A DNA stretch of 52,690 bases from positions 1-52,690 of the forward strand of contig CACZMA010000013.1 in NCBI GenBank assembly GCA_902782125.1, written 5' to 3'. The position numbers and the translations under genes were made by a program. Numbering within the stretch: position 1 is the first letter of the stretch; each line of letters opens with the position of its first letter. Shown in pieces: positions 34,219-42,652 of the stretch. The DNA is from Oscillospiraceae bacterium. Its GTDB lineage: Bacteria > Bacillota > Clostridia > Saccharofermentanales > Saccharofermentanaceae. Below the pieces are notes generated by a model. The model was not told the origin of the DNA. It made no database searches and saw only the letters and a program-made list of their open reading frames with translations.

Positions 34219-34252
34219 AAAAACGCCCTGCACATCCAGTGCAAGGCGTTTT
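34219..34252. terminator. Bidirectional terminator
   Basis: AAACGCC-C-TGCAC (34221-34233) pairs with GTGCA-A-GGCGTTT (34239-34251), with T tracts on both strands. It ends plsC and the convergent PadR operon. Confidence 0.87.
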
Positions 34253-34285
34253 CCCTTCTCAAATTATCCCTCTCCTACAAAGAAG

Positions 34286-34486
34286 TTATTTCAGTTCGAT
34301 ATCGTCTACCAGGTTGTCATAGCCTGTCTGTACCTGTGCCCACATGGCGTTCCAGTCAGTCTCTCCCGCCTTCTGCGCGAGCTGCAGTGCGAATGCTGCG
34401 ACCGTGATGATCGAGAAGACTATCGCGAGGATCAGTGATACGACACCTGTTATGAGAAGTTTGAGATCACCTTTTGCTTTATTCAT
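34286..34486 (-). CDS. Small single-pass membrane protein
   Basis: A 66-residue protein: MNKAKGDLKLLITGVVSLILAIVFSIITVAAFALQ gives one membrane segment, then a polar tail (AQKAGETDWNAMWAQVQTGYDNLVDDIELK). It is two bases after the DUF1700 gene, in the PadR operon. Function is unknown; small proteins like this often accompany DUF1700 proteins in clostridial PadR operons. Confidence 0.72.
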   Translation of the reverse strand: MNKAKGDLKLLITGVVSLILAIVFSIITVAAFALQLAQKAGETDWNAMWAQVQTGYDNLVDDIELK

Positions 34487-34488
34487 GT

Positions 34489-35061
34489 TTACACCCCCAC
34501 TCCTTTATACCAGATTGTCTTGTTCCACTTGATGTAACCGCTGATGCCCTTGCAGAAATACTTGGTGCCGAGGAAAGTTACCGCGAACAGGAAGATGCAG
34601 GCGAACAGCAGTGTTACCGCAAGAAGTATAGCCGAAGGCAGGAATGTGCCGAACGTGCCGAGCACCGCTGCCACGATGAGATATACCGCTGCCGTGAAAG
34701 CAAGAACGAGTATTATCAGCAGGCAGACGAGGATGCAGGCGATCATGATTGCTACCGGTATCGCTACGAGGATAGCCAGGAGCACTACGAGCAGAACGCC
34801 GACGGGATCAGCCGTCTTGTTTGCATAATCGGCAGGTGCTGCCTTCTTCTTCATGACAGCAGAAAGGCTGTTGCCGTCCTTGAACTCACCTGCGAGCTTG
34901 ACGGGATCACCAAGACCTTCAGCGATCTGCTCTTCAGTCTTACCGGCTTCCACGCCCTCCGCGAAATGAGCTTCCATATCATCAAGGATATCTTTTACAT
35001 CCTTATAGGACATGGAATCAAGCTCTTTGGCGAGCAAATCCAGATATTCCTTTTTATTCAT
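34489..35061 (-). CDS. DUF1700-family membrane protein
   Basis: A 190-residue protein with the DUF1700 N-terminal block MNKKEYLDLLAKELDSMSYKDVKDILDDMEAHFAEGVEAGKTEEQIAEGLGDPVKLA, a helical cytoplasmic domain, followed by three or four hydrophobic segments (about 85-175). Such proteins are regularly encoded right after a PadR repressor and are thought to act in envelope stress or antibiotic sensing, but the mechanism is unknown. Its start overlaps padR by eight bases, so production is coupled. Confidence 0.9.
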   Translation of the reverse strand: MNKKEYLDLLAKELDSMSYKDVKDILDDMEAHFAEGVEAGKTEEQIAEGLGDPVKLAGEFKDGNSLSAVMKKKAAPADYANKTADPVGVLLVVLLAILVAIPVAIMIACILVCLLIILVLAFTAAVYLIVAAVLGTFGTFLPSAILLAVTLLFACIFLFAVTFLGTKYFCKGISGYIKWNKTIWYKGVGV

Positions 35062-35386
35062 CCTTAGTGTCCCCCTGTTTGTTACTTAAGATATCATCTA
35101 CTGCCTTCGCGAACTCATCCCACTCCGCGCGATCCGCTCTGAGCCTGTCACGGCCTGAATCGGTCAGATGATAATACTTACGCGGCGGGCCGTTCTGCGA
35201 TTCCTTGAGGTAAGTCTCGACACATCCGTCCTGGGCAAGTTTCCTTAAGATCGGATATACGGTACCGTCTGCCACCTGAACCTTCTTGGTCAGTGAATCT
35301 GCGAGGTCATAACCGTAACTGTCTCCCTTATCCAGGAATGCAAGAACACACAAATCGAGAACGCCTTTCTTGAATTGGTTGTTCAT
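35054..35386 (-). CDS. PadR-family transcriptional regulator
   Basis: A 110-residue winged-helix repressor: FKKGVLDLCVLAFLDKGDSYGYDLADSLTKKVQVADGTVYPILRKLAQDGCVETYL is the PadR DNA-binding domain, with the family's GTVYPILRKL recognition helix and GPPRKYYHLTDSGRDRL wing. The C-terminal dimerisation helix is short. It heads an operon with DUF1700 and a small membrane protein. An inverted repeat flanks the promoter exactly, suggesting autorepression. GGGGGA lies six bases before the ATG. Confidence 0.95.
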   Translation of the reverse strand: MNNQFKKGVLDLCVLAFLDKGDSYGYDLADSLTKKVQVADGTVYPILRKLAQDGCVETYLKESQNGPPRKYYHLTDSGRDRLRADRAEWDEFAKAVDDILSNKQGDTKDE

Positions 35387-35427
35387 TGTTCATCCCCCGT
35401 TTCCGAATTGTAACAGTTTGGTGCTGT

Positions 35428-35469
35428 CAGTATTGGTTATAACACACTATTATTCATTGTGCAATACTG
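35428..35469 (-). promoter_or_regulatory. padR promoter inside an inverted repeat
   Basis: Minus-strand TTGCAC (35459-35464), 17 bases, TATAAC (35436-35441). CAGTATTG (35428-35435) and CAATACTG (35462-35469), a perfect eight-base inverted repeat, bracket the promoter, one arm next to the -10 and the other over the -35. Confidence 0.75.
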
Positions 35470-35504
35470 GCCTATGTTTACATCCGGGGTAGGTTTTCGC
35501 CTTC

Positions 35505-36671
35505 TCATTTCTTGATCATGTACTTGCGTGCGATGGAATATGCCGCTTTGTAAGGCAGCGGCCTCAATGCCTTGTCTGCCTCCTGTATCTTCTCTCTTAT
35601 CGGTATGGACTGCGGGCAGTGCTGCTCACACTTGCCGCACTTGATGCACTGCGAGGCATCCGCACTGTCGGCGCGCAGTGCTACCGTCTGAAAGTATTCC
35701 TTCCTGCCCGAACTCTTGCCTTCGGAAGCCATGTGATTGTAGCAGGAGAATATTCCCGGGATATCGATGCCTTTGGGACACGGCATGCAGTAACGGCAGC
35801 CGGTGCAGTTGACCTTCATGTTCTCGTTGATGATGGCCTTGATCCTGTCTATCATCTCGAGCTCGTGCTCGCCGAAAGAGCCCGCATCTGCGACGGAAGC
35901 TGTATTGCAGTTCTCCTCTATCATCTGTATCGAGTTCATTCCGGAGAGGACGCATGTGACCGCCTCCTGGTTCCAGAGCCAGCGGAATGCCCACTCTGCA
36001 GGTGTCCAGCCGTTCCTGTCTTCTGCGATCTCTTTTCGCGCACGCTCGGGAAGAAGGTCCACGAGCTTGCCGCCTCGTAAGGGCTCCATTATCAGTACGG
36101 GGATGCCCTTTGCCGCCGCTGCTTCGACGCCTGCCCTGCCCGCCTGTGCGAACTCATCCATGTAGTTGTACTGCACCAGGCAAAGCTCCCAGTCGTGTGC
36201 GTTCAGGATCTTCAGGAACATATCCGTGTTGCCATGGAACGAGAACCCGAAATGCTTTACCACCCCGGCTTCCTTTTTCTCCTTCATCCACTCAACGATC
36301 CCGAGACCTGCGAGACGCTCCCACTGCGCGTAGTCGGTCATGTGGTGCATCAGGTAGTAATCAAGGTGGTCCGCCCGAAGACGCCTGAGCTCCTCGTCGA
36401 GGTATTTGTCGAGTCCCGCACGGTTCTTGACCATGTACTGCGGGAGCTTGGTCGTCAAGGTTATCTTATCGCGGAGGCCGTTCTTCTCGATGATCTTGCC
36501 CAGAGCATCTTCACTGCCGGGATAGATATACGCAGTATCGTAATAGTTCACGCCCATCTCGAAGGCACGAAGCACTTCCTGTTCGGCCTTATCGAGATCG
36601 ATCTTGCCGCCTGTCTGAGTGAATCTCATGCAGCCGTAGCCGAGGATAGAGATGCCTTTTCGATATTGCAT
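35505..36671 (-). CDS. Aldo/keto reductase with 4Fe-4S ferredoxin tail
   Basis: A 388-residue protein. Residues 1-280 form an aldo/keto reductase barrel: LGYGCMRFTQ, GVNYYDTAYIYPGSE (Asp and catalytic Tyr), TTKLP (Lys) and LMHHM (His). Residues about 293-360 add a ferredoxin-like region with CTGCRYCMPCPKGIDIP and CIKCGKCEQHCPQSIPI, enough for two 4Fe-4S clusters. Such fusions are common in anaerobes and probably pass electrons between NADPH or ferredoxin and a carbonyl substrate, not known. GGAGG stands five bases before the ATG. It follows the lipoprotein gene by 19 bases and may be co-transcribed with it. Confidence 0.94.
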   Translation of the reverse strand: MQYRKGISILGYGCMRFTQTGGKIDLDKAEQEVLRAFEMGVNYYDTAYIYPGSEDALGKIIEKNGLRDKITLTTKLPQYMVKNRAGLDKYLDEELRRLRADHLDYYLMHHMTDYAQWERLAGLGIVEWMKEKKEAGVVKHFGFSFHGNTDMFLKILNAHDWELCLVQYNYMDEFAQAGRAGVEAAAAKGIPVLIMEPLRGGKLVDLLPERARKEIAEDRNGWTPAEWAFRWLWNQEAVTCVLSGMNSIQMIEENCNTASVADAGSFGEHELEMIDRIKAIINENMKVNCTGCRYCMPCPKGIDIPGIFSCYNHMASEGKSSGRKEYFQTVALRADSADASQCIKCGKCEQHCPQSIPIREKIQEADKALRPLPYKAAYSIARKYMIKK

Positions 36672-36690
36672 AGAGGCCTCCTTCGAAGAT

Positions 36691-37542
36691 TTAATTTGTG
36701 CCGTAAGAGATCAGCAGATAATCTCCTGACTGGGCGTTCGTGACGACAGCCGTGCCGGTCTTGACCCGGGTAAGTGTGCTGTCAGCTGCTGCCTGCTCGG
36801 GAGTCATGGAATAGTATGCAGTGATGCCGTCCATATCAAGTTCGTTATAGACCTCATAGTCGATCGAATAGATGGTGAATTCGATTGTTATTGTGCCGTC
36901 TGTATTGTTCAGGACGGAATCAACGATACCGATAAGGTTATAGCTCTCGCCGTCTGCTGCCTCATACCAGATCTTGCCGTCCTCATAGAAGGGGCCTGCA
37001 GGCTGGTCTCCGTAAGTTTCCGGAGGTGCAGGAAGAGCCTTGCAGTCATCTTCTGTGAAGTAAAGGGAAAAGTATTTGGAGATTACCTTTGTGGCCTCGC
37101 TCACAGTGAAAGTCTCGAAAGTAATGTCGCCCTTCGTCTCATAGCTTATCTGATCGTACGCATTGATCTTCAGATGGATGTGTACAAAGTCCAGGAGCTG
37201 CTCTGCAGTAGCACTGTCGCTGTCGAAGTCGAAGAAATACTGCTCGACAAAGTTGGTGATGTACGTATTGACGTACTTCTGTTCTTCGCTGTTCAGTTCA
37301 ATGTATTCCGGCTCGATGACAAAGTCATCGGAAGGATCGGACTCTGCAGGATCCTCAGTATCGCTTGTCGCAACGGATGCCTGAGGAGCCTCGGTCTCTG
37401 TTTCTGATTCTTCCTGTGCTTCGCTTGCAGCTGCCTTTGCTTCTGGTTCTTCTGCAGGCTTACATCCCGCCAATGAACCGAGAATCAGACAAGCGCCTGC
37501 GGAGATGGTAATGAGTTTTACTAATCTGTTTTTTATAGCCAT
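36691..37542 (-). CDS. Acidic lipoprotein of unknown function
   Basis: A 283-residue lipoprotein: signal peptide MAIKNRLVKLITISAGACLILGSLAGC with lipid-attached Cys27, then a disordered Glu/Ala/Ser/Thr-rich linker (about 30-78) and a folded domain (about 85-283) with regularly spaced beta-type stretches (TITIEFTIYSIDYEVYN, GTAVVTNAQSGDYLLISYG). It lacks recognised motifs. An extended -10 (TGTTATAAT) lies about 55 bases upstream, and the leader holds a GCCGT/ACGGC hairpin at 37581-37597. Confidence 0.78.
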   Translation of the reverse strand: MAIKNRLVKLITISAGACLILGSLAGCKPAEEPEAKAAASEAQEESETETEAPQASVATSDTEDPAESDPSDDFVIEPEYIELNSEEQKYVNTYITNFVEQYFFDFDSDSATAEQLLDFVHIHLKINAYDQISYETKGDITFETFTVSEATKVISKYFSLYFTEDDCKALPAPPETYGDQPAGPFYEDGKIWYEAADGESYNLIGIVDSVLNNTDGTITIEFTIYSIDYEVYNELDMDGITAYYSMTPEQAAADSTLTRVKTGTAVVTNAQSGDYLLISYGTN

Positions 37543-37598
37543 AGTTACTGTCCCGCCGGTCTCAAGTAATACGGAAGAATGCCGTTCTTTCTACGGCT

Positions 37599-37607
37599 AT
37601 TATAACA
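37599..37607 (-). promoter_or_regulatory. Extended -10 of the acidic lipoprotein gene
   Basis: TG-T-TATAAT on the minus strand, a consensus extended -10 with no clear -35. Confidence 0.55.
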
Positions 37608-37735
37608 GACAGGCACGGTAAGGATACCTTCACTAAGTTTTGCCTAAGGTTTGCTCTGTTTTTCATTAATTTCCGGGAAGGGTTTGGGGCATAATAAGGC
37701 TACTAACAAGCTTCATAAAACCCCTCCAAAGGTAG

Positions 37736-37759
37736 ACCCGGGATATTTGAGTCCCGGGT
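37736..37759 (-). terminator. Hairpin after the zinc-ribbon/TPR gene
   Basis: ACCCGGG (37736-37742) and CCCGGGT (37753-37759) around a ten-base loop, four bases past the stop. The T tract on the minus strand is poor, so it may act as a weak terminator or RNA stabiliser. Confidence 0.55.
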
Positions 37760-37762
37760 TAA

Positions 37763-39292
37763 TTATTTGCAGAACACGCTGCCGCTGCGCATATCTATCA
37801 GCTTATCCTTCAGTTCCGCCAGAGCATGCTGCACGCGCGGCTCTTCGATCTCAAGAGTACGCTTCTCTTCTTCAAGTTCTTTCCTTGCAAAGTCCGGATC
37901 GGAATAGACGAGCGCGTAGCCATCACCGTAGATCTTCAGTCGCATCTCCAGCATATGCATGGCGTTTTGGTTCGCATCCAGCTTATACCTGACAGTCATG
38001 ACGTCGTTAAGCGCATCCACCAGCTCGTCCATCGTGGCAAAGAACTCCCTGTCACTCTCAGATGCCCTGTCACCTGCTTCCTTCGCCAGTATATGCAGCA
38101 TCTTGATGCGTGTCGGAGATATATAGTTCGAATTGCCGATATCGCTTATCCTGGTCCATCTTCCGCAGCAGAGTATCCGGCCGAGAAGCGCATCAGGATT
38201 AGAGTTATCTTCCATGAGGACATGCGACATCCTGCTGTCCGCTTCTTCAAAATACCCGGAGTTGACCGCATCCAGGGCGCGTTCCAGAGGCTGACCGAAG
38301 AACAGCGATACGCCGTATGCCACACCGCATGAATTGCACTGATATACCCTTTTTGACCTGTCGAGAGCCAGGGCCGCACCGCATTTGGCACACTGGATCG
38401 TCTTACCGGTATCGTTGTATGAACTGTAATCTTCGAACTCGTCCTCGGCCTCTACCGTCGTAAATTCATTCCTGATCCCGAACTTGAGTGACTGGAGCTT
38501 GGAATACTGCTTCTTGTATTCTTCACGCAGGTCCTGAAGCTCACTTTCCATGACGAAACGCTCTTTCTCATACAGATTCGCCAGATGCTTTTTAGGCTTG
38601 GCCGCGCTCAGTATGAGAATTATCTCGATTACTATGGCTGCCGCTGCGAGAACCGCAAATAACCCGACGCCCTGCAAAACAGCGCCAAAAGACTCCTTGC
38701 TTTTATCCCATGCCTGAAGGATGATCGGCACAAAAGAAGCAAGGAAAAGTATTGCCATTACTATATGCAGAACAATAGGAACCTTCTCAATTCGGTTTTC
38801 TTCCGAGGCGCTCTTAAGCACCTTCTTCGCATCCTTGTTGTTGACTTCGGAATTCGAAGCTTCAGCTTCTTTTATCTTGCCGGCGATCAGGACCAGCTCT
38901 GCGATCTGATCGATATACGCCGCTCCCCTAAGGCCGGAATTATCTCTCGCCCGCTCGATCGCAGTCTTGATCCCGGGGCTTTTTGCATTCTTGATATTAT
39001 TGGGATTCTCGAGGCTGTCCACGGAGGGAACGCCCATCTCACACAGGACCAGACCGAGCAGGGCGTCAAAGCAGTGCGGATCGACCTTCAGCACAGCGTT
39101 GTACTTCTCTTTGGCCTGCGCGTAGGCCTTCTGCTCGAGGCTTGACTTCGCCTGGTCAAGCAGCTCATCACCATGGAAATCCGCGCTCCCGAACCCTGTG
39201 CCGCAGAACGGGCACTCAAGTATCTCCTGCGACGCCTCGAAAACAAGCGCCGCACCACACTTGGAACACGAATAGCTCTTCAATACCGACAT
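37763..39292 (-). CDS. Duplicated zinc-ribbon/TPR-like membrane protein
   Basis: A 509-residue protein in two matching halves. Each begins with a zinc ribbon (CSKCGAALVFEASQEILECPFCG at 9-31; CAKCGAALALDRSKRVYQCNSCG near 302-324), followed by a TPR-like pair of helices ending in the same pattern (DALLGLVLCEMG; DALLGRILCCGR). Two hydrophobic segments (about 175-195 and 208-232) and a coiled coil (about 240-270) separate them. It could be a membrane-bound scaffold. The duplication is visible by eye; no known function is recognised. AGGAG precedes the ATG. Confidence 0.78.
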   Translation of the reverse strand: MSVLKSYSCSKCGAALVFEASQEILECPFCGTGFGSADFHGDELLDQAKSSLEQKAYAQAKEKYNAVLKVDPHCFDALLGLVLCEMGVPSVDSLENPNNIKNAKSPGIKTAIERARDNSGLRGAAYIDQIAELVLIAGKIKEAEASNSEVNNKDAKKVLKSASEENRIEKVPIVLHIVMAILFLASFVPIILQAWDKSKESFGAVLQGVGLFAVLAAAAIVIEIILILSAAKPKKHLANLYEKERFVMESELQDLREEYKKQYSKLQSLKFGIRNEFTTVEAEDEFEDYSSYNDTGKTIQCAKCGAALALDRSKRVYQCNSCGVAYGVSLFFGQPLERALDAVNSGYFEEADSRMSHVLMEDNSNPDALLGRILCCGRWTRISDIGNSNYISPTRIKMLHILAKEAGDRASESDREFFATMDELVDALNDVMTVRYKLDANQNAMHMLEMRLKIYGDGYALVYSDPDFARKELEEEKRTLEIEEPRVQHALAELKDKLIDMRSGSVFCK

Positions 39293-39385
39293 ACAAGAAC
39301 TCCTATTATCCGCCGGGAACTACCGCTAACATTCTAACATACATATTGTGTTGTCGGCTATAATCTGAGTCTGTTTCTGTCGGTG

Positions 39386-39724
39386 TTATTTGAATTGAAC
39401 TACGGTAATGCCCTCATTGTCCATGCCCCAGTCGATGTCCCTGCGGACTTCGGGGCAGTTGACCGCAAAGTCGCGGCCGTGCGCGCTGAACGGTCCCAGG
39501 TCCTCGCCCGGGCAGAAGTCCTTGATGATGCCTCTTCTGCAGTATTCGTTAAGCTTACGATGGCAGGCGATCTTGATAGCGCCGCCTTTGCCGGTCGAAC
39601 CGTACCCGTGGATGATCTTGATGCAACGTGCGCCGGTGGCACGCTCTGCGTAGATACGGTTATTGAGAGTGTTCATGGCACTCTGAGAATCAGGCATTCC
39701 GGCTTCGAGGTTAATGGTCTTCAT
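39386..39724 (-). CDS. Smr-domain protein
   Basis: A 112-residue protein with the Smr fold: KTINLEAGMPDSQSAMNTLNNRIYAERATGARCIKIIHGYGSTGKGGAIKIACHRKL, where IIHGYGSTGKGG is the conserved HGxGxG motif. The usual N-terminal LDLHG is altered (INLEAG), as in some short stand-alone Smr proteins. Smr domains act on nucleic acids, some as endonucleases on mRNA. The start overlaps the lipoprotein stop by four bases, with no ribosome site of its own, so coupling is likely. Confidence 0.85.
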   Translation of the reverse strand: MKTINLEAGMPDSQSAMNTLNNRIYAERATGARCIKIIHGYGSTGKGGAIKIACHRKLNEYCRRGIIKDFCPGEDLGPFSAHGRDFAVNCPEVRRDIDWGMDNEGITVVQFK

Positions 39725-40314
39725 AATGGACCATTATAGCATTGAAGGATATCTTCTATCTCCTCGAGCTCATCACAGCCGTCTGTATATCCGCCGTAGA
39801 TGTAAGTCGCTTTGCCGTGGGCATTATAGTATTTGAATCCCCAGGTGTATCCGTCCATGTAATCCGAATAATCCTTATCGGCCCAAGGCTGCTTGTTATA
39901 TGCGTATGTCATATCAAGGCTTATGTCAGAGAAGTCTTCATCTGTAAGCTGTTTGCATGTGGTTTTCTCGCCCGTCTGGGAGTACTGCTCTGCTATCTCG
40001 AGGCTGCCGTTACAGCACACGGTATAAGTGACCGACTCGATATAATCACTGCCCCAATCGTAAGGACCGTCATTCGTGCAGGATATAACGAACAACACCG
40101 CATCAGAGTCTCCCGGAGCGACAGGAGGATCTATCGTCTTAAAAGTCTCAATCTCAGTATCGGCAGTATCTTCATATGCAGGAGCTGACTTCTCCGCTTC
40201 GGATTCATTACCGCTTTCCTTTTTGGCGCCTGCATCGGCACATCCCGCGAGTGCAGAAACAATAGCGGCTGCTGCGATCAGGCCAGCAAGAAGTCTTCTC
40301 ACATTTGAACTCAT
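39721..40314 (-). CDS. Lipoprotein of unknown function
   Basis: A 197-residue lipoprotein. The signal peptide ends LAGC (Cys24), followed by a charged linker (ESGNESEAEKSAP) and a domain with many Tyr, Asp and Trp residues (TVCCNGSLEIAEQY, DYSDYMDGYTWGFKYYN). Cysteines at about 79, 99 and 100, near 120, 176 and 190 are more than usual for a clostridial lipoprotein. CGGAGG precedes the ATG. It is coupled to the Smr-domain gene downstream, an odd pairing of exported and cytoplasmic proteins. No family is recognised. Confidence 0.72.
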   Translation of the reverse strand: MSSNVRRLLAGLIAAAAIVSALAGCADAGAKKESGNESEAEKSAPAYEDTADTEIETFKTIDPPVAPGDSDAVLFVISCTNDGPYDWGSDYIESVTYTVCCNGSLEIAEQYSQTGEKTTCKQLTDEDFSDISLDMTYAYNKQPWADKDYSDYMDGYTWGFKYYNAHGKATYIYGGYTDGCDELEEIEDILQCYNGPL

Positions 40315-40378
40315 ACGTATAACCTCCGATGCATCATGTATACCTTATATACAGACAGACTCCGGAAGTTGTTGCAGC

Positions 40379-41956
40379 TTAACCTTCAGAAGATACCAAT
40401 ACGCCGGACAGGAAACTTTTTACGTTTGCACCGAATTCATCGGGCATCGCATATTGAGGCGCGTGGCCGCAGCCTTCCATTAATACAAACTCTTTTGCCG
40501 GAGCCGAGATGTCTTCGCAATACTGCTGTGCGAGAGTGTAATTACAGACATAGTCACAGTCGCCGGACACAAACAGCATCGGCACATCGTATGTGAGGTT
40601 GTTATCATACATATTGATCTCAAAGAGGGTATCCATGAGGTCCTTCTCAAGCAGACAGTAGTTATCCATATCCATCTGCTTAAGTACCCACCTGATATCA
40701 TCCACACCCGTATACGGAGAGAACAGCGCGAGCATTATCGTATCGGCTGAGTACTTAGCCACATGGTATTGGGATGTAGCACCTCTGAGCTTCATGATAT
40801 TCGTAAAGCTGTCACCTTTCAGGAACAGATCATAGGCATCCTCGAGCGCCTTGGTATCATCGCCCGCCGTCTTAGCCTTGGCAAGTGCATCTTCGTAGGA
40901 CAGATACTCGGACTCCTTGTAGTCAATGAACTGACCGATCCCGATATATGCGGCGACTTTATCACCGTGCTCTTGAATGTATGTGGTGCCGACTATGGTA
41001 CCGTACGAATGGCACATGAGAATTACCTTGTCCGTATCGAACCTTTCCAGGAGATACTCGACCAGCTCGTCCGTATCGGAGACGGCCGTCTCAAAGTCCA
41101 CAGTCTTATTCATCGGGTCGACGCTCTCGTTCCTGAAGTATGTCCTGCCGCAGCCTCTCTGATCCCAGCAGACAACTGTGTAATCATCTATAAATGGTTC
41201 GGTGAACACGTCTGCGATCGGAGAATCGGGACTGCCCGGGCCGCCGTGGATATATAAGATCACAGGATTGTTTAAATCCTTACCGCGGATCAGCAGATAC
41301 TGCTCCTGCCCGCCTATGTTGACGTAGCATGTCTCGTTGATGCCCTCAGAGGTGTCGATGTAGTGTGAGAACCAGTTGATGTTGCGGCCAGCGATGGCTA
41401 TTATGATCACCAGGAGAATGACTGTGACCGGGATGAGCACGATGGTCCTGATGACGGCAAAAGCTTTGTTCTTCTTGGCTTTCGGGACGACTTCGTTACG
41501 GTGTCCTATATGGATACCGATATGTCCGATCGAGAGTATGATCGTGCTTACTATCAGGAAGATGTTGCTGCCGTAGATGCCCAGACAAAAGAAAGCGATG
41601 CAGGGCAGCGAAGCTCCGGCAACGGGGAATCCCGCGAAAGAGGAATACATGTCGGCCATGGTCTTGCCGCTCCTGAAGTACCTTATCCAGTAGAGTTCAT
41701 ACAACACCATCAGCAGTGCGGCTGCAACGAGCCACAACGACCACAGCGTGAACGGTCTTATGTTGAAGTCAGCGAAAACAAGCACGAGCACCATGTTGCC
41801 GGCCTCGCCGATACGCTCGAGGATCAGCAGGAACCTGTTCTCATTGCCGACATATCTGTCGTAATCAGCCGGCTTGTTCTTCGCCCAGATGAAGTTCGGT
41901 ATCAGGAGCATGGCAATGAATGCCAGTCCCACATAAGAGAAACCAAAATGAACCAT
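40379..41956 (-). CDS. Alpha/beta hydrolase with N-terminal membrane domain
   Basis: A 525-residue protein. Residues 1-190 have six or seven hydrophobic segments (first VHFGFSYVGLAFIAMLLIP). From about 210 a proline-iminopeptidase-like alpha/beta hydrolase follows: YIHGGPGSPDSP (oxyanion region), DQRGCGRTYF, nucleophile Ser317 in MCHSYGTIVG, Asp in SGDCDY (about 470) and His in GCGHAPQYAMPDEF (about 500). The enzyme domain is placed outside the membrane or in the cytoplasm depending on the number of segments; this is unsettled. GGGGGAT lies about nine bases before the ATG, preferred to a TTG ten codons upstream. It lies 34 bases downstream of another membrane gene. Confidence 0.87.
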   Translation of the reverse strand: MVHFGFSYVGLAFIAMLLIPNFIWAKNKPADYDRYVGNENRFLLILERIGEAGNMVLVLVFADFNIRPFTLWSLWLVAAALLMVLYELYWIRYFRSGKTMADMYSSFAGFPVAGASLPCIAFFCLGIYGSNIFLIVSTIILSIGHIGIHIGHRNEVVPKAKKNKAFAVIRTIVLIPVTVILLVIIIAIAGRNINWFSHYIDTSEGINETCYVNIGGQEQYLLIRGKDLNNPVILYIHGGPGSPDSPIADVFTEPFIDDYTVVCWDQRGCGRTYFRNESVDPMNKTVDFETAVSDTDELVEYLLERFDTDKVILMCHSYGTIVGTTYIQEHGDKVAAYIGIGQFIDYKESEYLSYEDALAKAKTAGDDTKALEDAYDLFLKGDSFTNIMKLRGATSQYHVAKYSADTIMLALFSPYTGVDDIRWVLKQMDMDNYCLLEKDLMDTLFEINMYDNNLTYDVPMLFVSGDCDYVCNYTLAQQYCEDISAPAKEFVLMEGCGHAPQYAMPDEFGANVKSFLSGVLVSSEG

Positions 41957-41990
41957 AGCTGCTATCCCCCGTCTTGGTATTACCAAGAAA

Positions 41991-42512
41991 TTATAGCAAA
42001 GTCTCCTGCAGCAGTCTTACAATATACAGGATAAATTCGACCGAGGAGAAGGCCAGCACGAAGTAGCTGAATATCGTCGAGGCCCACTTGAGGAAGCCGT
42101 GTCCGTTCCTCTGTACGACGATGACAAGGCCCATCCACGCGGTGAATGCAGTCGCGAGCGCCAGTGTTGTTCTCGAATCACCCGTGGCGTAATTGCCGAA
42201 TCCGGCGATCTCGATCACTGTGAAGATCCAGGAAAGCGCCCACAGGATGAGCGTATACCACTTGAGACCCATGAAGTATCTACGCCTTGGAGTGCTCGTA
42301 AGATATCTGACCCTTCCGGATCTCTGACCGGTCCACCTGAGTTCCAGGCGGCAGCCGGGGTCGACCGTAAAAGGTGTCTTTACAGCCCTGTTCTCGTCAT
42401 TTCTGGTGATCACGAGACCGTTCGAGGGGATGAACTGTCCGGTGAGGAGAACTTGCATCTCTGATACTGACTTGTAGTCTTCCGGCTCCAGGATCGTCTT
42501 TGTATTTTCCAT
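41991..42512 (-). CDS. Hypothetical membrane protein
   Basis: A 173-residue protein: a soluble N-terminal region (about 1-80; TGQFIPSNGLVITRNDENRA, a basic-rich RWTGQRSGRVRYL) followed by three hydrophobic segments (about 87-107, 117-135 and 144-168). No family is recognised. GAGGT lies eight bases before the ATG. It probably shares an operon with the hydrolase gene downstream (34 bases). Its promoter carries a near-consensus -35 and a palindrome between the boxes. Confidence 0.68.
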   Translation of the reverse strand: MENTKTILEPEDYKSVSEMQVLLTGQFIPSNGLVITRNDENRAVKTPFTVDPGCRLELRWTGQRSGRVRYLTSTPRRRYFMGLKWYTLILWALSWIFTVIEIAGFGNYATGDSRTTLALATAFTAWMGLVIVVQRNGHGFLKWASTIFSYFVLAFSSVEFILYIVRLLQETLL

Positions 42513-42542
42513 GTATTCAGACCTCATTTCGCTTATGTTGTA

Positions 42543-42571
42543 ATGATAGTATAGTTTTACTACTATGTCAA
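42543..42571 (-). promoter_or_regulatory. Promoter with internal palindrome
   Basis: Minus-strand TTGACA (42566-42571), 17 bases, TATCAT (42543-42548). The spacer contains ATAGT-N6-ACTAT, an operator candidate between the -35 and -10 boxes. Confidence 0.68.
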
Positions 42572-42652
42572 CAATGATCGTGCAGACACCATCCGAGAAT
42601 ATGCGATAGAATATCTACGACGAACAAATATCACGAAGGGACACAGCTTCTG

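Noticed and set aside
34474..35067. 197-codon frame opposite DUF1700
   Set aside because: Shadow of the DUF1700 gene with low-complexity Glu/Arg/Tyr-rich sequence.
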